From NCBI RefSeq assembly GCF_001649575.2, contig NC_051433.1, forward strand, positions 14,073,501-14,137,500: 64,000 bases of DNA, read 5' to 3'. The position numbers and the translations under genes were made by a program. This document shows positions 34,135-42,972 of this stretch, piece by piece. Below the pieces are notes generated by a model that was not told where the DNA came from, ran no database searches, and saw only the letters and a list, made by a program, of their open reading frames with translations. Origin of the DNA: Kryptolebias marmoratus (lineage: Eukaryota; Chordata; Actinopteri; Cyprinodontiformes; Rivulidae). Position 1 is the stretch's first letter, and the number at the start of each line of letters is the position of its first letter.

Positions 34135-34320
34135 GTGAGTGAGCGCATGAATGGTTGTTTGTCTCGTTTGTCTCCATGTGTCCCCTGTGATGGACTTGCG
34201 GCCTGTCCAGGGTGTCCCCCTCCTCTCTCACAGTGACTGCTGGAGACAGGCACCAGCTCCCCGCGACCCAGAAAGGAGAAGCAGGTAAAGAAAATGGACG
34301 GATGGACGGACGGATATCGA
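34135..34320 (+). mobile_element. SINE 3' half with GATG-type tail
   Basis: Contains CTGTGATGGACTTGCGG, CCTGTCCAGGGTGTCCCCC, GGCACCAGCTCCCCGCGACCC and a GGACGGATGGACGGACGG tail. It abuts the fold-back element. The head is missing. Confidence 0.7.
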
Positions 34321-35275
34321 TCAAAAAAGTTATTATTGTTTTTTTTAGATCCAAAGTCAAAACTGAAGAGGTTACGTAAATCTTTTTTTTTTTTTTTTGG
34401 AAGTAAACATAACTGTTTTGGCAAAGTCAAAGTTTGATTTGTCAAATACTCATAAAACAGAGACGTGAACCTAGAAAACATGTTGGAACAGGACTAATAT
34501 TTGTTGAGACTTTGAGACTCCTGTTGTTAAACTTTAAATTTCACAGTCATGATCTCCCTGGATCTAACGGACCGTCATGAGATTATGGGAAGGAAAAAAA
34601 AAAAACCCAGTTAAAATGCAAACAAAGGATTGTGCTCATGAGATTTAAAACTATCAGATCAATTTTGTTTATGGTTGACCAATTTTAACTTTAAATACAA
34701 AAAGCCAAGATCGTATCCAGTATTACGGATGGAAATCCAAAAGGTTCTTGTGTTGCAGGTCCCTGGCAACAGAGAGGAAAAAGTTATTTTTATTAGAAAT
34801 AGACCATAAATGATAAGAAAAAGAAATGTTTTAGCATGCAGTGCTTATGGATTCATGAAGCAAACCCATAACAAAATGAAACAGAATATAAAGCACCTGT
34901 AGAGACACATCAAATTTCAACAATTCAACTTTGATTTTCCCTGGGCACTTAAGAAATAACAGCTTAACTATACAAGCCCCTTTCATACGTCACTTGTTTT
35001 TGTAGCATTTCGTGCTGTAAAAGCTCCACACAGAGAACTTAAAGTCTGCTTAAAACATAATAAAAATAATAACTAGGAGAGACATCTGTAGGCCCCGTTC
35101 ATTGTCCAGGCGAAGCTTTCTTAAGTTATCGACATCACCATAAAACCCAATTTCATGCCTGCCTGTGGCATGTTTGGCAAATCTCAAACAGCTGAGCAGC
35201 TGTCGATCAGTGCAGACTGGTGGGGTAAAAAGGCTTTGAGGTATTTCAAGACTAGGAGACTGATTTAAAATAACT
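34321..35275. other. Unrecognised intergenic stretch left of the BEL/Pao insertion
   Basis: AT-rich with poly-T and poly-A runs (34383-34398, 34593-34605). I see no gene or classified repeat. Confidence 0.5.
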
Positions 35276-35280
35276 ATTGG
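35276..35280. repeat. 5' target-site duplication ATTGG
   Basis: Identical to 42256-42260 on the other side of the retrotransposon. If the LTR is taken one base longer at its 3' end, the duplication becomes the 4-base TTGG. Confidence 0.8.
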
Positions 35281-35906
35281 TGTGGAAAAGGCTGCCTAAA
35301 GGGAGACTGTCATGCTTGCCCTTTAAGGGGCGGAGCCTAGACCGCCAGTGAGCAGCATGCAGACCAGGAAGAGCAGAGATGAGAAAGAAGCTGCACCGGA
35401 GTTTACAGTCCTAAGTTTGTGTTGTTTAGTTGCTGTTTACAGTTCGTTTGCCAACTCATTCGACTTGTGTGCGTGAAAATAGAAGTAAGTAACATTGCAA
35501 GTTAAGAATGTAGTTTATTTAGCGGAACGTGCCGTTTTCACTCTTAATTGATGTTTGTTGAGATGCTTGTTCCTGCGAACATTTAATGAGAGCTACCAAC
35601 GCGGGTTTCGTGTGTTACGTTATTTAGAAGCAACGTATGGAAAATTATTAATACTGTAGTCAGTCATAATGTAACTGTGACAGAATTTCAGTTAGTTATT
35701 TGGGATTATTTAAATACTGATGTTATATCATTATTCTGTATCTGTTCTAGAAACCACACACCCAGAGTTCTGTCAAGTAAGGAATAAACAGCAAATTCAA
35801 GTTAATTGAACACCCGGGAGTGAGACTGCTTTATTTGGAGTTCTAACCGGACTCATCACAGTGATCTGAACCTTCCAACCAGCATAAAACCAGTCCCTAT
35901 TTTTTA
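35281..35906 (+). repeat. BEL/Pao 5' LTR
   Basis: Begins TGTGGAAAAGG and ends CCCTATTTTTTA, so it is TG...TA rather than TG...CA. An AATAAA at 35783-35788 is a candidate R-region polyadenylation signal. It would supply the promoter for the element. Same length as the 3' LTR. Confidence 0.95.
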
Positions 35907-35907
35907 A

Positions 35908-35924
35908 TGGTCCTTCGAGCCGGA
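35908..35924 (+). promoter_or_regulatory. Primer-binding site, tRNA-Tyr type
   Basis: TGGTCCTTCGAGCCGGA, one base after the LTR, is the reverse complement of the last 17 bases (with CCA) of vertebrate tRNA-Tyr as I know it. It would prime minus-strand DNA synthesis. Confidence 0.85.
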
Positions 35925-35968
35925 TTAGCAGATTGCTGTTTTAGGATATAAACCCAGAGTCAACAGTA

Positions 35969-38900
35969 ATGGACTCGCGACCGAAACGGCGAACATCGAT
36001 GCCTTCCTACCTATCAGATTATGACCTAAGTGGACTCGGGGCTCAGAGTAAATTACGGACAGCAGTTCCAGCTGCATTGGGAGTCTCAGCAGAGCCAACA
36101 ACACCGGAGCGTCCAACCATAAGATCTCCATCACCACCACTTAGTCAGAGCTTCGACATGGCGAATTTGAGGGATGATGAGGAACAAGAGCAGGAGCTTA
36201 GTCAGTCTATGGACCAGGCCACCGGAGAGCAGCGGACCCACCAAGTTCCTGAGTTTAATGCTGCTCTCGACGAGATACGCCAAGAGAACGCTGAGCTCCG
36301 TAAACAGTTCCAGAGTCTGATGGTTGCTTTACAGCCCAAGCCAGCAGCCCACCAGCCTTTATTCCCGCCTCCTCCACCTCAAGGTGTATACAGTGGTGGT
36401 GGATATGGACACTATCAACTCCCAACCAACACCCCAGCATACCAGCAGCTACAATATCCGACACTCAGCCCCCAAGGAAACCTACCTCAAGATCTTGGTC
36501 CTCACAGAGTTTCTCAGCACTATAGTGGTCTGTCTTATAACCCGTACTACGCCGTCACACCACAACAGCGTGCACCTTCTTATGCAGGGACAGATCCCTC
36601 ATTTCTCCAGACACCCTGTTTTAATGAGCCACAGAGAGAGACCACATACCGGGGGCCGAAGCCCACCATCCCCAGTTTTACATCACCAGACCCCAGAGAG
36701 TTTGCACGAATGAAGATTGCCTTAGAGAATCTATTACCAGCTGATGCCACGGAAAGATACAAGTACCAGATCCTTACAGACCACCTTAGGTGTGAAGAAG
36801 CTTCACTTGTGGCAGACTCGTATTGCAACTCCAGGCAACCTTACACAGATACAATGCTGGCTCTCACCAAGATGTATGGACAGCCCCACAAACTTGCGGT
36901 GCAACGGATTGCAGAGTTAATGGATGGGCCAAACATACGCAGCGGTGATGTGAAAGGCTTTCGTCTGTTTGCCCTCAACGTGCGCTCATTAGTAGGCATG
37001 TTAGAACAGCTGGGGCAAAGAGGACAAGTCGAGTTAGTTTGTGGCTCTCATGTTTCAAGGCTCGTAAGTAAACTTCCTTATGACCTCAACGCCAGCTTTA
37101 AGAGGTTTATCCACCCCCTAAGACTGGCCATTCCCACCCTCGTTGACTTTGCTGATTGGCTAGAATACGAGCTAGAAGTCCAGGACGATGGCATGAAGCC
37201 TCCCAAACGAGAGGAGTTGTTTAATAAGAAGCCTGACACCAAACGCACTCCTAAACCCCCAGGTAAGACTGCTACTATCCTCCTGGGCACTGAGAAGGTT
37301 TTAAGATCAAGCAGTGTGGCAGCCCCATCTGCCTTTGAACAGCCAGCCAACAAATCTAAACGCGAAGATAAGGTAACGGCCTACTGTCCCTACTGTGATA
37401 ATGACAAGCACTTCCTGAACAACTGTTCTAACTTTAAGAACCTGACCAAAGAACAGAAGGTGACATGGATTAAAACGAATAATAAATGTTGGCGTTGTGG
37501 ACGTAATCACCAAGCTGCAAAGTGTACACTTAAAGCTCCCTGCAAGACCTGTGGTAGGAGACATCTGCTTGTGCTGCACGAGGTGAATGAGAGAGTAAAG
37601 GAAGGACCAGCACCAGAACCACCTTCGGTAGAAAGCTGTCTCGTTAATACTGCCAACAAAGTCAGGTACGTTGACCGTCCGGTCTACAACTGTAAGGTAC
37701 TACTGAAAATCAGTAAGGTACTCCTGAGGAATGGTGACAAATCTCTCGAGACGTATGCTGTCTTAGACGACGGATCTGAGCGGACAATACTGCTCCAGTC
37801 CGCTGCCAAACTGTTGGGCCTTAAGGGAAGTAAAGAGGTGTTAGATCTCCGTACAGTCAGACAGGAAGTGGAGAAGCTCCACGGGGCGGCCGTGTCTTTC
37901 ACCATTTCTCCAGCAGCCAATCCTGACAAAACGTACAATATTCAGAATGCCTTTACAGCTGAGCAACTGAGTTTAGCAGAACATTCCCATCCAGTTGCCT
38001 CACTCCAGCAGAAGTATAAGCATCTGTCAGGTTTGCCACTCCCTCCTCTAAACCGAGTCCATCCCATGTTGCTGATTGGCGCTGACTGTACACACCTCAT
38101 TACACCTATTGAGCCAGTCAGACTAGGACCACCCGGTGGGCCAGCAGCCGTGAAGACGCTCCTTGGATGGACACTACAGGGCCCAGCTCAAACCATTGAG
38201 TCCATCACGAATGTAAGTCACTGTCTCTTCACATCTACACCATCCCCCGCAGAGCTGTTCTCATGTGTAGAGAAGTTATGGCAGATGGATGTGCTCCCTT
38301 ACCGCAGTGAGAAGTTAGCGGTTAGGTCACGACAAGACCAAGAGGCAGTCAGACTCCTGCAAGAACAGACAGTGAGAGTCAATGTCAGTGGTGTTGAGCG
38401 TTATGCCACACCCCTTCTTCGAGTTAAAAATATGCCTCCCTTGAAAGCCACTCCAGAAGCAGTGTTGCCCCTCCTGAGAGGTATAGAGAAGCGCCTAGCC
38501 AAATCACCAGGGCAAGCTGCGGCCTATCAGCGGGAGATCGAGAAGCTCGTTGAAGCTGGCTATGTCGTGAAGTTGGGGGACCACCAATTGAAGACCAGTG
38601 TTGAAGCTTGGTATATACCCCATCATATGGTTCAACATAATGGGAAGAATCGGGTAGTGTTCAACTGCTCATTTCAGTACCAAGGCTACAACCTGAATCA
38701 ACTCCTTCTACCAGGTCCCACTCTTGGCCCTGCGTTGCTACCAGTGTTACTACGCTTCAGGGAGCATGCTGTGGCCTTCAGCAGCGATATCCGTGGCATG
38801 TTCCACCAGGTGAGGCTCCTACCTAAAGATCGACCCCTGCTGCGGTTCTTATGGCGGGACATGAAGCGAGACAATCCCCCTGATGTTTATGAGTGGCAGG

Positions 38901-41368
38901 TACTTCCCTTTGGAACCACTTGCAGTCCTTGTTGTGCAACGTTTGCATTGCAGAAACACGTCACAGACCACAGCCAACCAGAAGATGACATGTGTGTTGC
39001 TATCAACAAGTCGTTCTACGTGGACAACTGTTTACAGAGTCTCCCATGTCCAGTAGCCGCCAAGGCACTCGTGGACAAACTGCACCATCTTCTGGCGGGC
39101 GGGGGATTCGAGCTAAGGCAGTGGGCGAGTAACAATCCCAATGTCATTCACCATCTTCCTCCAGACACCAAGTCAACTAGCTGTGAGTTGTGGCTCAATC
39201 AAGATCAGTCTGATATCCAAGAGCCAGCCCTTGGACTTCACTGGAATTGTAAGTCTGATACCCTCACTTACAAACACAGACACATCGATTGCTCAGTGGC
39301 TACTATGAGGAACATCTATAGAGTTTTAGCTAGCCAGTATGACCCTCTTGGCTACATAGTCCCTTATACCACCCGAGCCAAAGTTATTGTGCGCCACCTA
39401 TGGGAGAAAAGGAGGGACTGGGATGACCCACAACTCCCTGAGGAGCTCCTGCAGAAGTGGTACGCATGGGAAGCAGAGCTGGCACAGCTGCATAAGATCA
39501 CCCTACCAAGGTGCTACACTAGTCCTGGTCTGGACCAACCCAATTGTAAGAGAGACATCCATGTGTTCTGTGATGCGTCTGAACAGGCATATGGATCAGT
39601 GGCCTATCTGAGGACAGAGAGTCCAGAGGGAGAAGTTGAGGTAGCTTTCCTTGCAGCTCGGTCTCGTGTTTCCCCAAAAAAGCAACAATCCATTCCTCGG
39701 TTAGAGTTGTGCGCTGCTCTAACAGGTGCCCAGCTCTACAAGGTCATCAGCACTGAGTTGACCCTTCCCATTCGCAGCTGCATCTTTTGGTCTGATTCGG
39801 CCACAGTTCTAACCTGGTTGGGTTCAGACTCCTGCAGATACAAGGTCTTCGTAGGCACTCGTGTAGCGGAGATACAAGAACTGACAGAAGCTGCCACATG
39901 GAGGTATGTGCCATCACGAGATAACCCAGCAGACGACATCACTCGTGGCCTCACTATCCAAGACATCAGTACAGGTAGTAGATGGACAGATGGACCTGTA
40001 TTCTTGAAACTAGCTCCAAGTAACTGGCCTGATCTACCACCCCCACACCAGAGTGAACCTGAAGGTGAGCTGAAGCGACAAGTTGTTTGTCTATCTATGT
40101 CCAGCTCTAGTGTCCCAGATCCACACCAGTACCGGACTTGGGACAACTTCTTAGAAGCCACTGCACATCAGCTTTACGGGGCGGCTGACCCCAACCACCC
40201 CCTCACTGCTGATTCCTACGCTGCTGCTGAGCTAGAGGCGCTACAACAAGCCCAGAAAGAGTCATTGCTTGAGGAAATCACCCAGTTAAAAGACGGTAAA
40301 CCCATTTCCAAATCTAGTCGCCTTCTTCTACTAGCACCTGAATTTGATGAGAAAACAGGACTCATCAGAGTAGGAGGCTGTTTACGCCGCAATCCTGACC
40401 TGACAGTAGAGGAAGTGCACCCTGTTGTTCTGGACCCCAGACATGCTTTGACCCAACTCATCATACAAGATTATGATTATAAGCTTCAGAATCCCGGGCC
40501 AGAAAGGGTGTTTGCTGAGATCAGAAGGAGATACTGGGTGTTACGTGGGCGTGAAGCAGTACGCCGCCATCAGAGATCCTGTGTTGAGTGCAAGAGGTGG
40601 AAGGGACGCCCAAATCCACCCAGGATGGCAGACCTCCCTCCAGCCAGACTGCGTCTGTTTAAGCCACCATTCTATTCTACAGGTGTGGATTGTTTTGGCC
40701 CATACATCATCAAGATTCGACGCAGTAGCGAGAAAAGGTGGGGAATATTGTTTAAATGCCTAACTACAAGAGCAGTCCACCTTGACCTGATTCCCAGTAT
40801 GGACACAGATGCGTTCCTAATGGCTCTGAGACGCTTTATAGCCAGACGTGGGAAACCTAAGGAGATTCTCTGTGACCAGGGTACGAACTTCAGAGGAGGA
40901 GAACGTGAGCTGCAGGAATCATTTCAAGCACTTCATCCCGACCTCAAAGAGCGGCTCGCATACCAGCAAATCAGATTTGCCTTCAATCCTCCTGGATCCC
41001 CCCACTTCGGAGGTTGCTGGGAGCGAGAAATCCGCTCACTAAAGATTGCTCTTCAGGTCATTCTTGGAGCCCAAACTGTCACTGAAGAGGTGTTACACAC
41101 AGTTTTGATCGAAATCGAGGGGATGCTCAATTCAAAACCTCTGGGTTACACTTCATCTGAAGTAGCAGATCCTGACCCCGTCACCCCTAACTACCTTCTC
41201 ATGGGGCGGCGGGATGCCTCGTTGCCACAAGTTGTCTATGACGGTCCAGAGATTCTCGGGCGGAGAAGATGGAGGCACAGCCAAAATCTAGCCGACCATT
41301 TCTGGCATCATTTCCTAAAATACTACCTGCCAGGACTCCAAGCCCGTCAAAAATGGCAGACTGAATAG
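35969..41368 (+). CDS. BEL/Pao gag-pol polyprotein, truncated by an amber codon
   Basis: The 1799-codon frame drives copying and integration of the element. Visible parts: coiled-coil-like segment near residues 97-120; Gag core (DUF1759) about 230-390; zinc knuckles at C473 (CCHC), C507 (CCHC) and C525 (CCHH); protease D600-D601-G-S; RT with D940 (FSSDIRGMF) and YVDN at 1017-1020; RNase H acidic residues D1202, E1246, D1276, D1322; integrase finger with Cys pair CVEC; catalytic D1574, D1636, E1685 (spacing DD48E). The frame stops at TAG 41366-41368, inside the C-terminal DUF5641 region, but stays open for 66 more codons to TAA at 41567. Oddities: RT has YVDN, and the two usual zinc-finger His positions hold D1503 and N1508. 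Probably inactive as encoded. The ATG is the first after the primer site. Confidence 0.92.
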   Translation: MDSRPKRRTSMPSYLSDYDLSGLGAQSKLRTAVPAALGVSAEPTTPERPTIRSPSPPLSQSFDMANLRDDEEQEQELSQSMDQATGEQRTHQVPEFNAALDEIRQENAELRKQFQSLMVALQPKPAAHQPLFPPPPPQGVYSGGGYGHYQLPTNTPAYQQLQYPTLSPQGNLPQDLGPHRVSQHYSGLSYNPYYAVTPQQRAPSYAGTDPSFLQTPCFNEPQRETTYRGPKPTIPSFTSPDPREFARMKIALENLLPADATERYKYQILTDHLRCEEASLVADSYCNSRQPYTDTMLALTKMYGQPHKLAVQRIAELMDGPNIRSGDVKGFRLFALNVRSLVGMLEQLGQRGQVELVCGSHVSRLVSKLPYDLNASFKRFIHPLRLAIPTLVDFADWLEYELEVQDDGMKPPKREELFNKKPDTKRTPKPPGKTATILLGTEKVLRSSSVAAPSAFEQPANKSKREDKVTAYCPYCDNDKHFLNNCSNFKNLTKEQKVTWIKTNNKCWRCGRNHQAAKCTLKAPCKTCGRRHLLVLHEVNERVKEGPAPEPPSVESCLVNTANKVRYVDRPVYNCKVLLKISKVLLRNGDKSLETYAVLDDGSERTILLQSAAKLLGLKGSKEVLDLRTVRQEVEKLHGAAVSFTISPAANPDKTYNIQNAFTAEQLSLAEHSHPVASLQQKYKHLSGLPLPPLNRVHPMLLIGADCTHLITPIEPVRLGPPGGPAAVKTLLGWTLQGPAQTIESITNVSHCLFTSTPSPAELFSCVEKLWQMDVLPYRSEKLAVRSRQDQEAVRLLQEQTVRVNVSGVERYATPLLRVKNMPPLKATPEAVLPLLRGIEKRLAKSPGQAAAYQREIEKLVEAGYVVKLGDHQLKTSVEAWYIPHHMVQHNGKNRVVFNCSFQYQGYNLNQLLLPGPTLGPALLPVLLRFREHAVAFSSDIRGMFHQVRLLPKDRPLLRFLWRDMKRDNPPDVYEWQVLPFGTTCSPCCATFALQKHVTDHSQPEDDMCVAINKSFYVDNCLQSLPCPVAAKALVDKLHHLLAGGGFELRQWASNNPNVIHHLPPDTKSTSCELWLNQDQSDIQEPALGLHWNCKSDTLTYKHRHIDCSVATMRNIYRVLASQYDPLGYIVPYTTRAKVIVRHLWEKRRDWDDPQLPEELLQKWYAWEAELAQLHKITLPRCYTSPGLDQPNCKRDIHVFCDASEQAYGSVAYLRTESPEGEVEVAFLAARSRVSPKKQQSIPRLELCAALTGAQLYKVISTELTLPIRSCIFWSDSATVLTWLGSDSCRYKVFVGTRVAEIQELTEAATWRYVPSRDNPADDITRGLTIQDISTGSRWTDGPVFLKLAPSNWPDLPPPHQSEPEGELKRQVVCLSMSSSSVPDPHQYRTWDNFLEATAHQLYGAADPNHPLTADSYAAAELEALQQAQKESLLEEITQLKDGKPISKSSRLLLLAPEFDEKTGLIRVGGCLRRNPDLTVEEVHPVVLDPRHALTQLIIQDYDYKLQNPGPERVFAEIRRRYWVLRGREAVRRHQRSCVECKRWKGRPNPPRMADLPPARLRLFKPPFYSTGVDCFGPYIIKIRRSSEKRWGILFKCLTTRAVHLDLIPSMDTDAFLMALRRFIARRGKPKEILCDQGTNFRGGERELQESFQALHPDLKERLAYQQIRFAFNPPGSPHFGGCWEREIRSLKIALQVILGAQTVTEEVLHTVLIEIEGMLNSKPLGYTSSEVADPDPVTPNYLLMGRRDASLPQVVYDGPEILGRRRWRHSQNLADHFWHHFLKYYLPGLQARQKWQTE

Positions 41369-41569
41369 GCCAATCTACAAGTCGGAGATGTGGTCATGAT
41401 TGTGGACAATCAGCTTCCGCGGGCCCTTTGGCCTGTGGGTAAAGTATCTCAAGTTTTTCCTGGACCAGACACCCGGATCAGATCAGCTGAAGTAACTGTA
41501 AAGGGAAGAACGTATGTACGACCAGTTGCAAGACTTGTCAACCTACCTGCCTTGCCTACGGACGATTAA
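41369..41569 (+). pseudogene. Stranded DUF5641 C-terminal remnant of the polyprotein
   Basis: Continues in the same frame after the amber codon and ends at TAA 41567-41569. Its translation has the VGDVV-type strand and the basic/aromatic end typical of the domain after integrase in BEL/Pao elements. It can only be translated by readthrough. Confidence 0.8.
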
Positions 41570-41620
41570 TCACCCCCTTTACCTCAGCCTTTTTAGTTAT
41601 TCGTATTCACAAGTGAATAC

Positions 41621-41629
41621 GGGGGCGGC
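41621..41629 (+). promoter_or_regulatory. Polypurine tract (GGGGGCGGC)
   Basis: A G-rich run directly before the 3' LTR, interrupted by C residues. It would prime plus-strand DNA synthesis. The position fits exactly; the composition is G-rich rather than A/G-mixed. Confidence 0.7.
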
Positions 41630-42255
41630 TGTGGAAAAGGCTGCCTAAAGGGAGACTGTCATGCTTGCCCTTTAAGGGGCGGAGCCTAGACCACCAGTGA
41701 GCAGCATGCAGACCAGGAAGAGCAGAGATGAGAAAGAAGCTGCACCGGAGTTTAGTCCTAAGTTTGTGTTGTTTAGTTGCTGTTTACAGTTCGTTTGCCA
41801 ACTCATTCGACTTGTGTGCGTGAAAATAGAAGTAAGTAACATTGCAAGTTAAGAATGTAGTTTATTTAGCGGAACGTGCCGTTTTCACTCTTAATTGATG
41901 TTTGTTGAGATGCTTGTTCCTGCGAACATTTAATGAGAGCTACCAACGCGGGTTTCGTGTGTTACGTTATTTAGAAGCAACGTATGGAAAATTATTAATA
42001 TTGTAGTCAGTCATAATGTAACTGTGACAGAATTTCAGTTAGTTATTTGGGATTATTTAAATACTGATGTTATATCATTATTCTGTATCTGTTCTAGAAA
42101 CCACACACACCCAGAGTTCTGTCAAGTAAGGAATAAACAGCAAATTCAAGTTAATTGAACACCCGGGAGTGAGACTGCTTTATTTGGAGTTCTAACCGGA
42201 CTCCCCACAGTGATCTGAACCTTCCAACCAGCATAAAACCAGTCCCTATTTTTTA
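41630..42255 (+). repeat. BEL/Pao 3' LTR
   Basis: Aligned by eye with the 5' LTR over its full 626 bases. Differences are G/A near the CCACCAG block, a two-base loss after CCGGAGTTTA, C/T in TTAATA(C/T)TG, a two-base gain in the CACACA run, and two adjacent-region changes in GGACTC(AT/CC)CAC. Confidence 0.95.
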
Positions 42256-42260
42256 ATTGG
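42256..42260. repeat. 3' target-site duplication ATTGG
   Basis: Matches 35276-35280, marking the integration site. Confidence 0.8.
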
Positions 42261-42599
42261 TGAAACATTAGGTTACATAGACTCTTTTAACAACTGCAGC
42301 AAATGTAAAATAGCTCTTTTAGTTCTCACATCTCAAGTATTTTTAATTAGCATTTTTTATTTACAGTAGCATAAGTGTTGCATTGAACATCATGTCGGGC
42401 TGAATCACAGGTTGGTGCTTAGCAGCCATGGATGGTATTAGCAGTAGCTCTACGAGATGCTAATCCCAGGCAATCTGTAGAAGCAAGAATGTTGGAGCAC
42501 TAATCCTTTGAAAATTTGCTTACGGTGCAATTAAAAACCGCTGTGCCATCACAAGAATGGTTTTACTTTCCTGAAGCTGGGTCCTGTGGGGTTGTCGTG

Positions 42600-42765
42600 A
42601 GCAGTCAGTGACTTACCTGCCGTAGACTCTCTCTGAATGACTTCAGTTTGGAGAAACAAAAAGAAAGTTTGACCAGACACTGAAGCTAAAGGCCAGTCTA
42701 GAAGAGGCCAAAAACTAAAGTAGATTGCTGCCATCTTAAAACAACTCCAATCTGAAAAAAAATTA
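42600..42765 (+). repeat. Family 2 dispersed repeat, internal fragment
   Basis: Shares ACTTACCTGC, TTCAGTTTGGAGAA, AGATTGCTGCCATC and CTTAAAACAACTCCAA with the copy at 58039. Both ends are missing. Confidence 0.5.
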
Positions 42766-42898
42766 AAAAATGTTAGCAGTTCATGTGAATGTCACTGCTG
42801 TATTAGAGCTGTGTAGAAGAAGATACTTAGGATATGGCTAGTCACTCTGAAGACCGCGTTGGTCTGCAGATCATTACCTGTAATGTTCCAACTGGAAC

Positions 42899-42972
42899 AT
42901 CCATCCATCCATTTTCTTTACCCGCTTCTCCATTCCGGGTCGCGGGGAGCTGGTGCCTATCCCCAGCAGTCC
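42899..42972 (-). mobile_element. SINE/LINE 3' tail fragment
   Basis: Minus-strand GGTGCCAGCTCCCCGCGACCC-like block (seen as GGGTCGCGGGGAGCTGGTGCC) with a GATG-type tail (CATCCATCCATCC). Confidence 0.65.

Larger units (their letters stand above)
35281..42255 (+). mobile_element. BEL/Pao LTR retrotransposon, 6975 bp, nearly intact
   Basis: Complete structure: 5' TSD, 626-bp LTR, tRNA-Tyr primer site, one gag-pol frame, G-rich polypurine tract, 626-bp LTR, 3' TSD. Domain order (Gag DUF1759, zinc knuckles, aspartic protease, RT, RNase H, integrase, DUF5641 remnant) is that of BEL/Pao, where integrase follows RNase H. There is no envelope frame after the polyprotein. The LTRs differ at four bases plus two 2-base indels, so insertion was recent, yet the frame carries a premature amber codon. 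Confidence 0.95.

Noticed and set aside
41570..41629. Search for an envelope gene downstream of the polyprotein
   Set aside because: Only about 60 bases separate the frame end from the 3' LTR, so there is no room for one.
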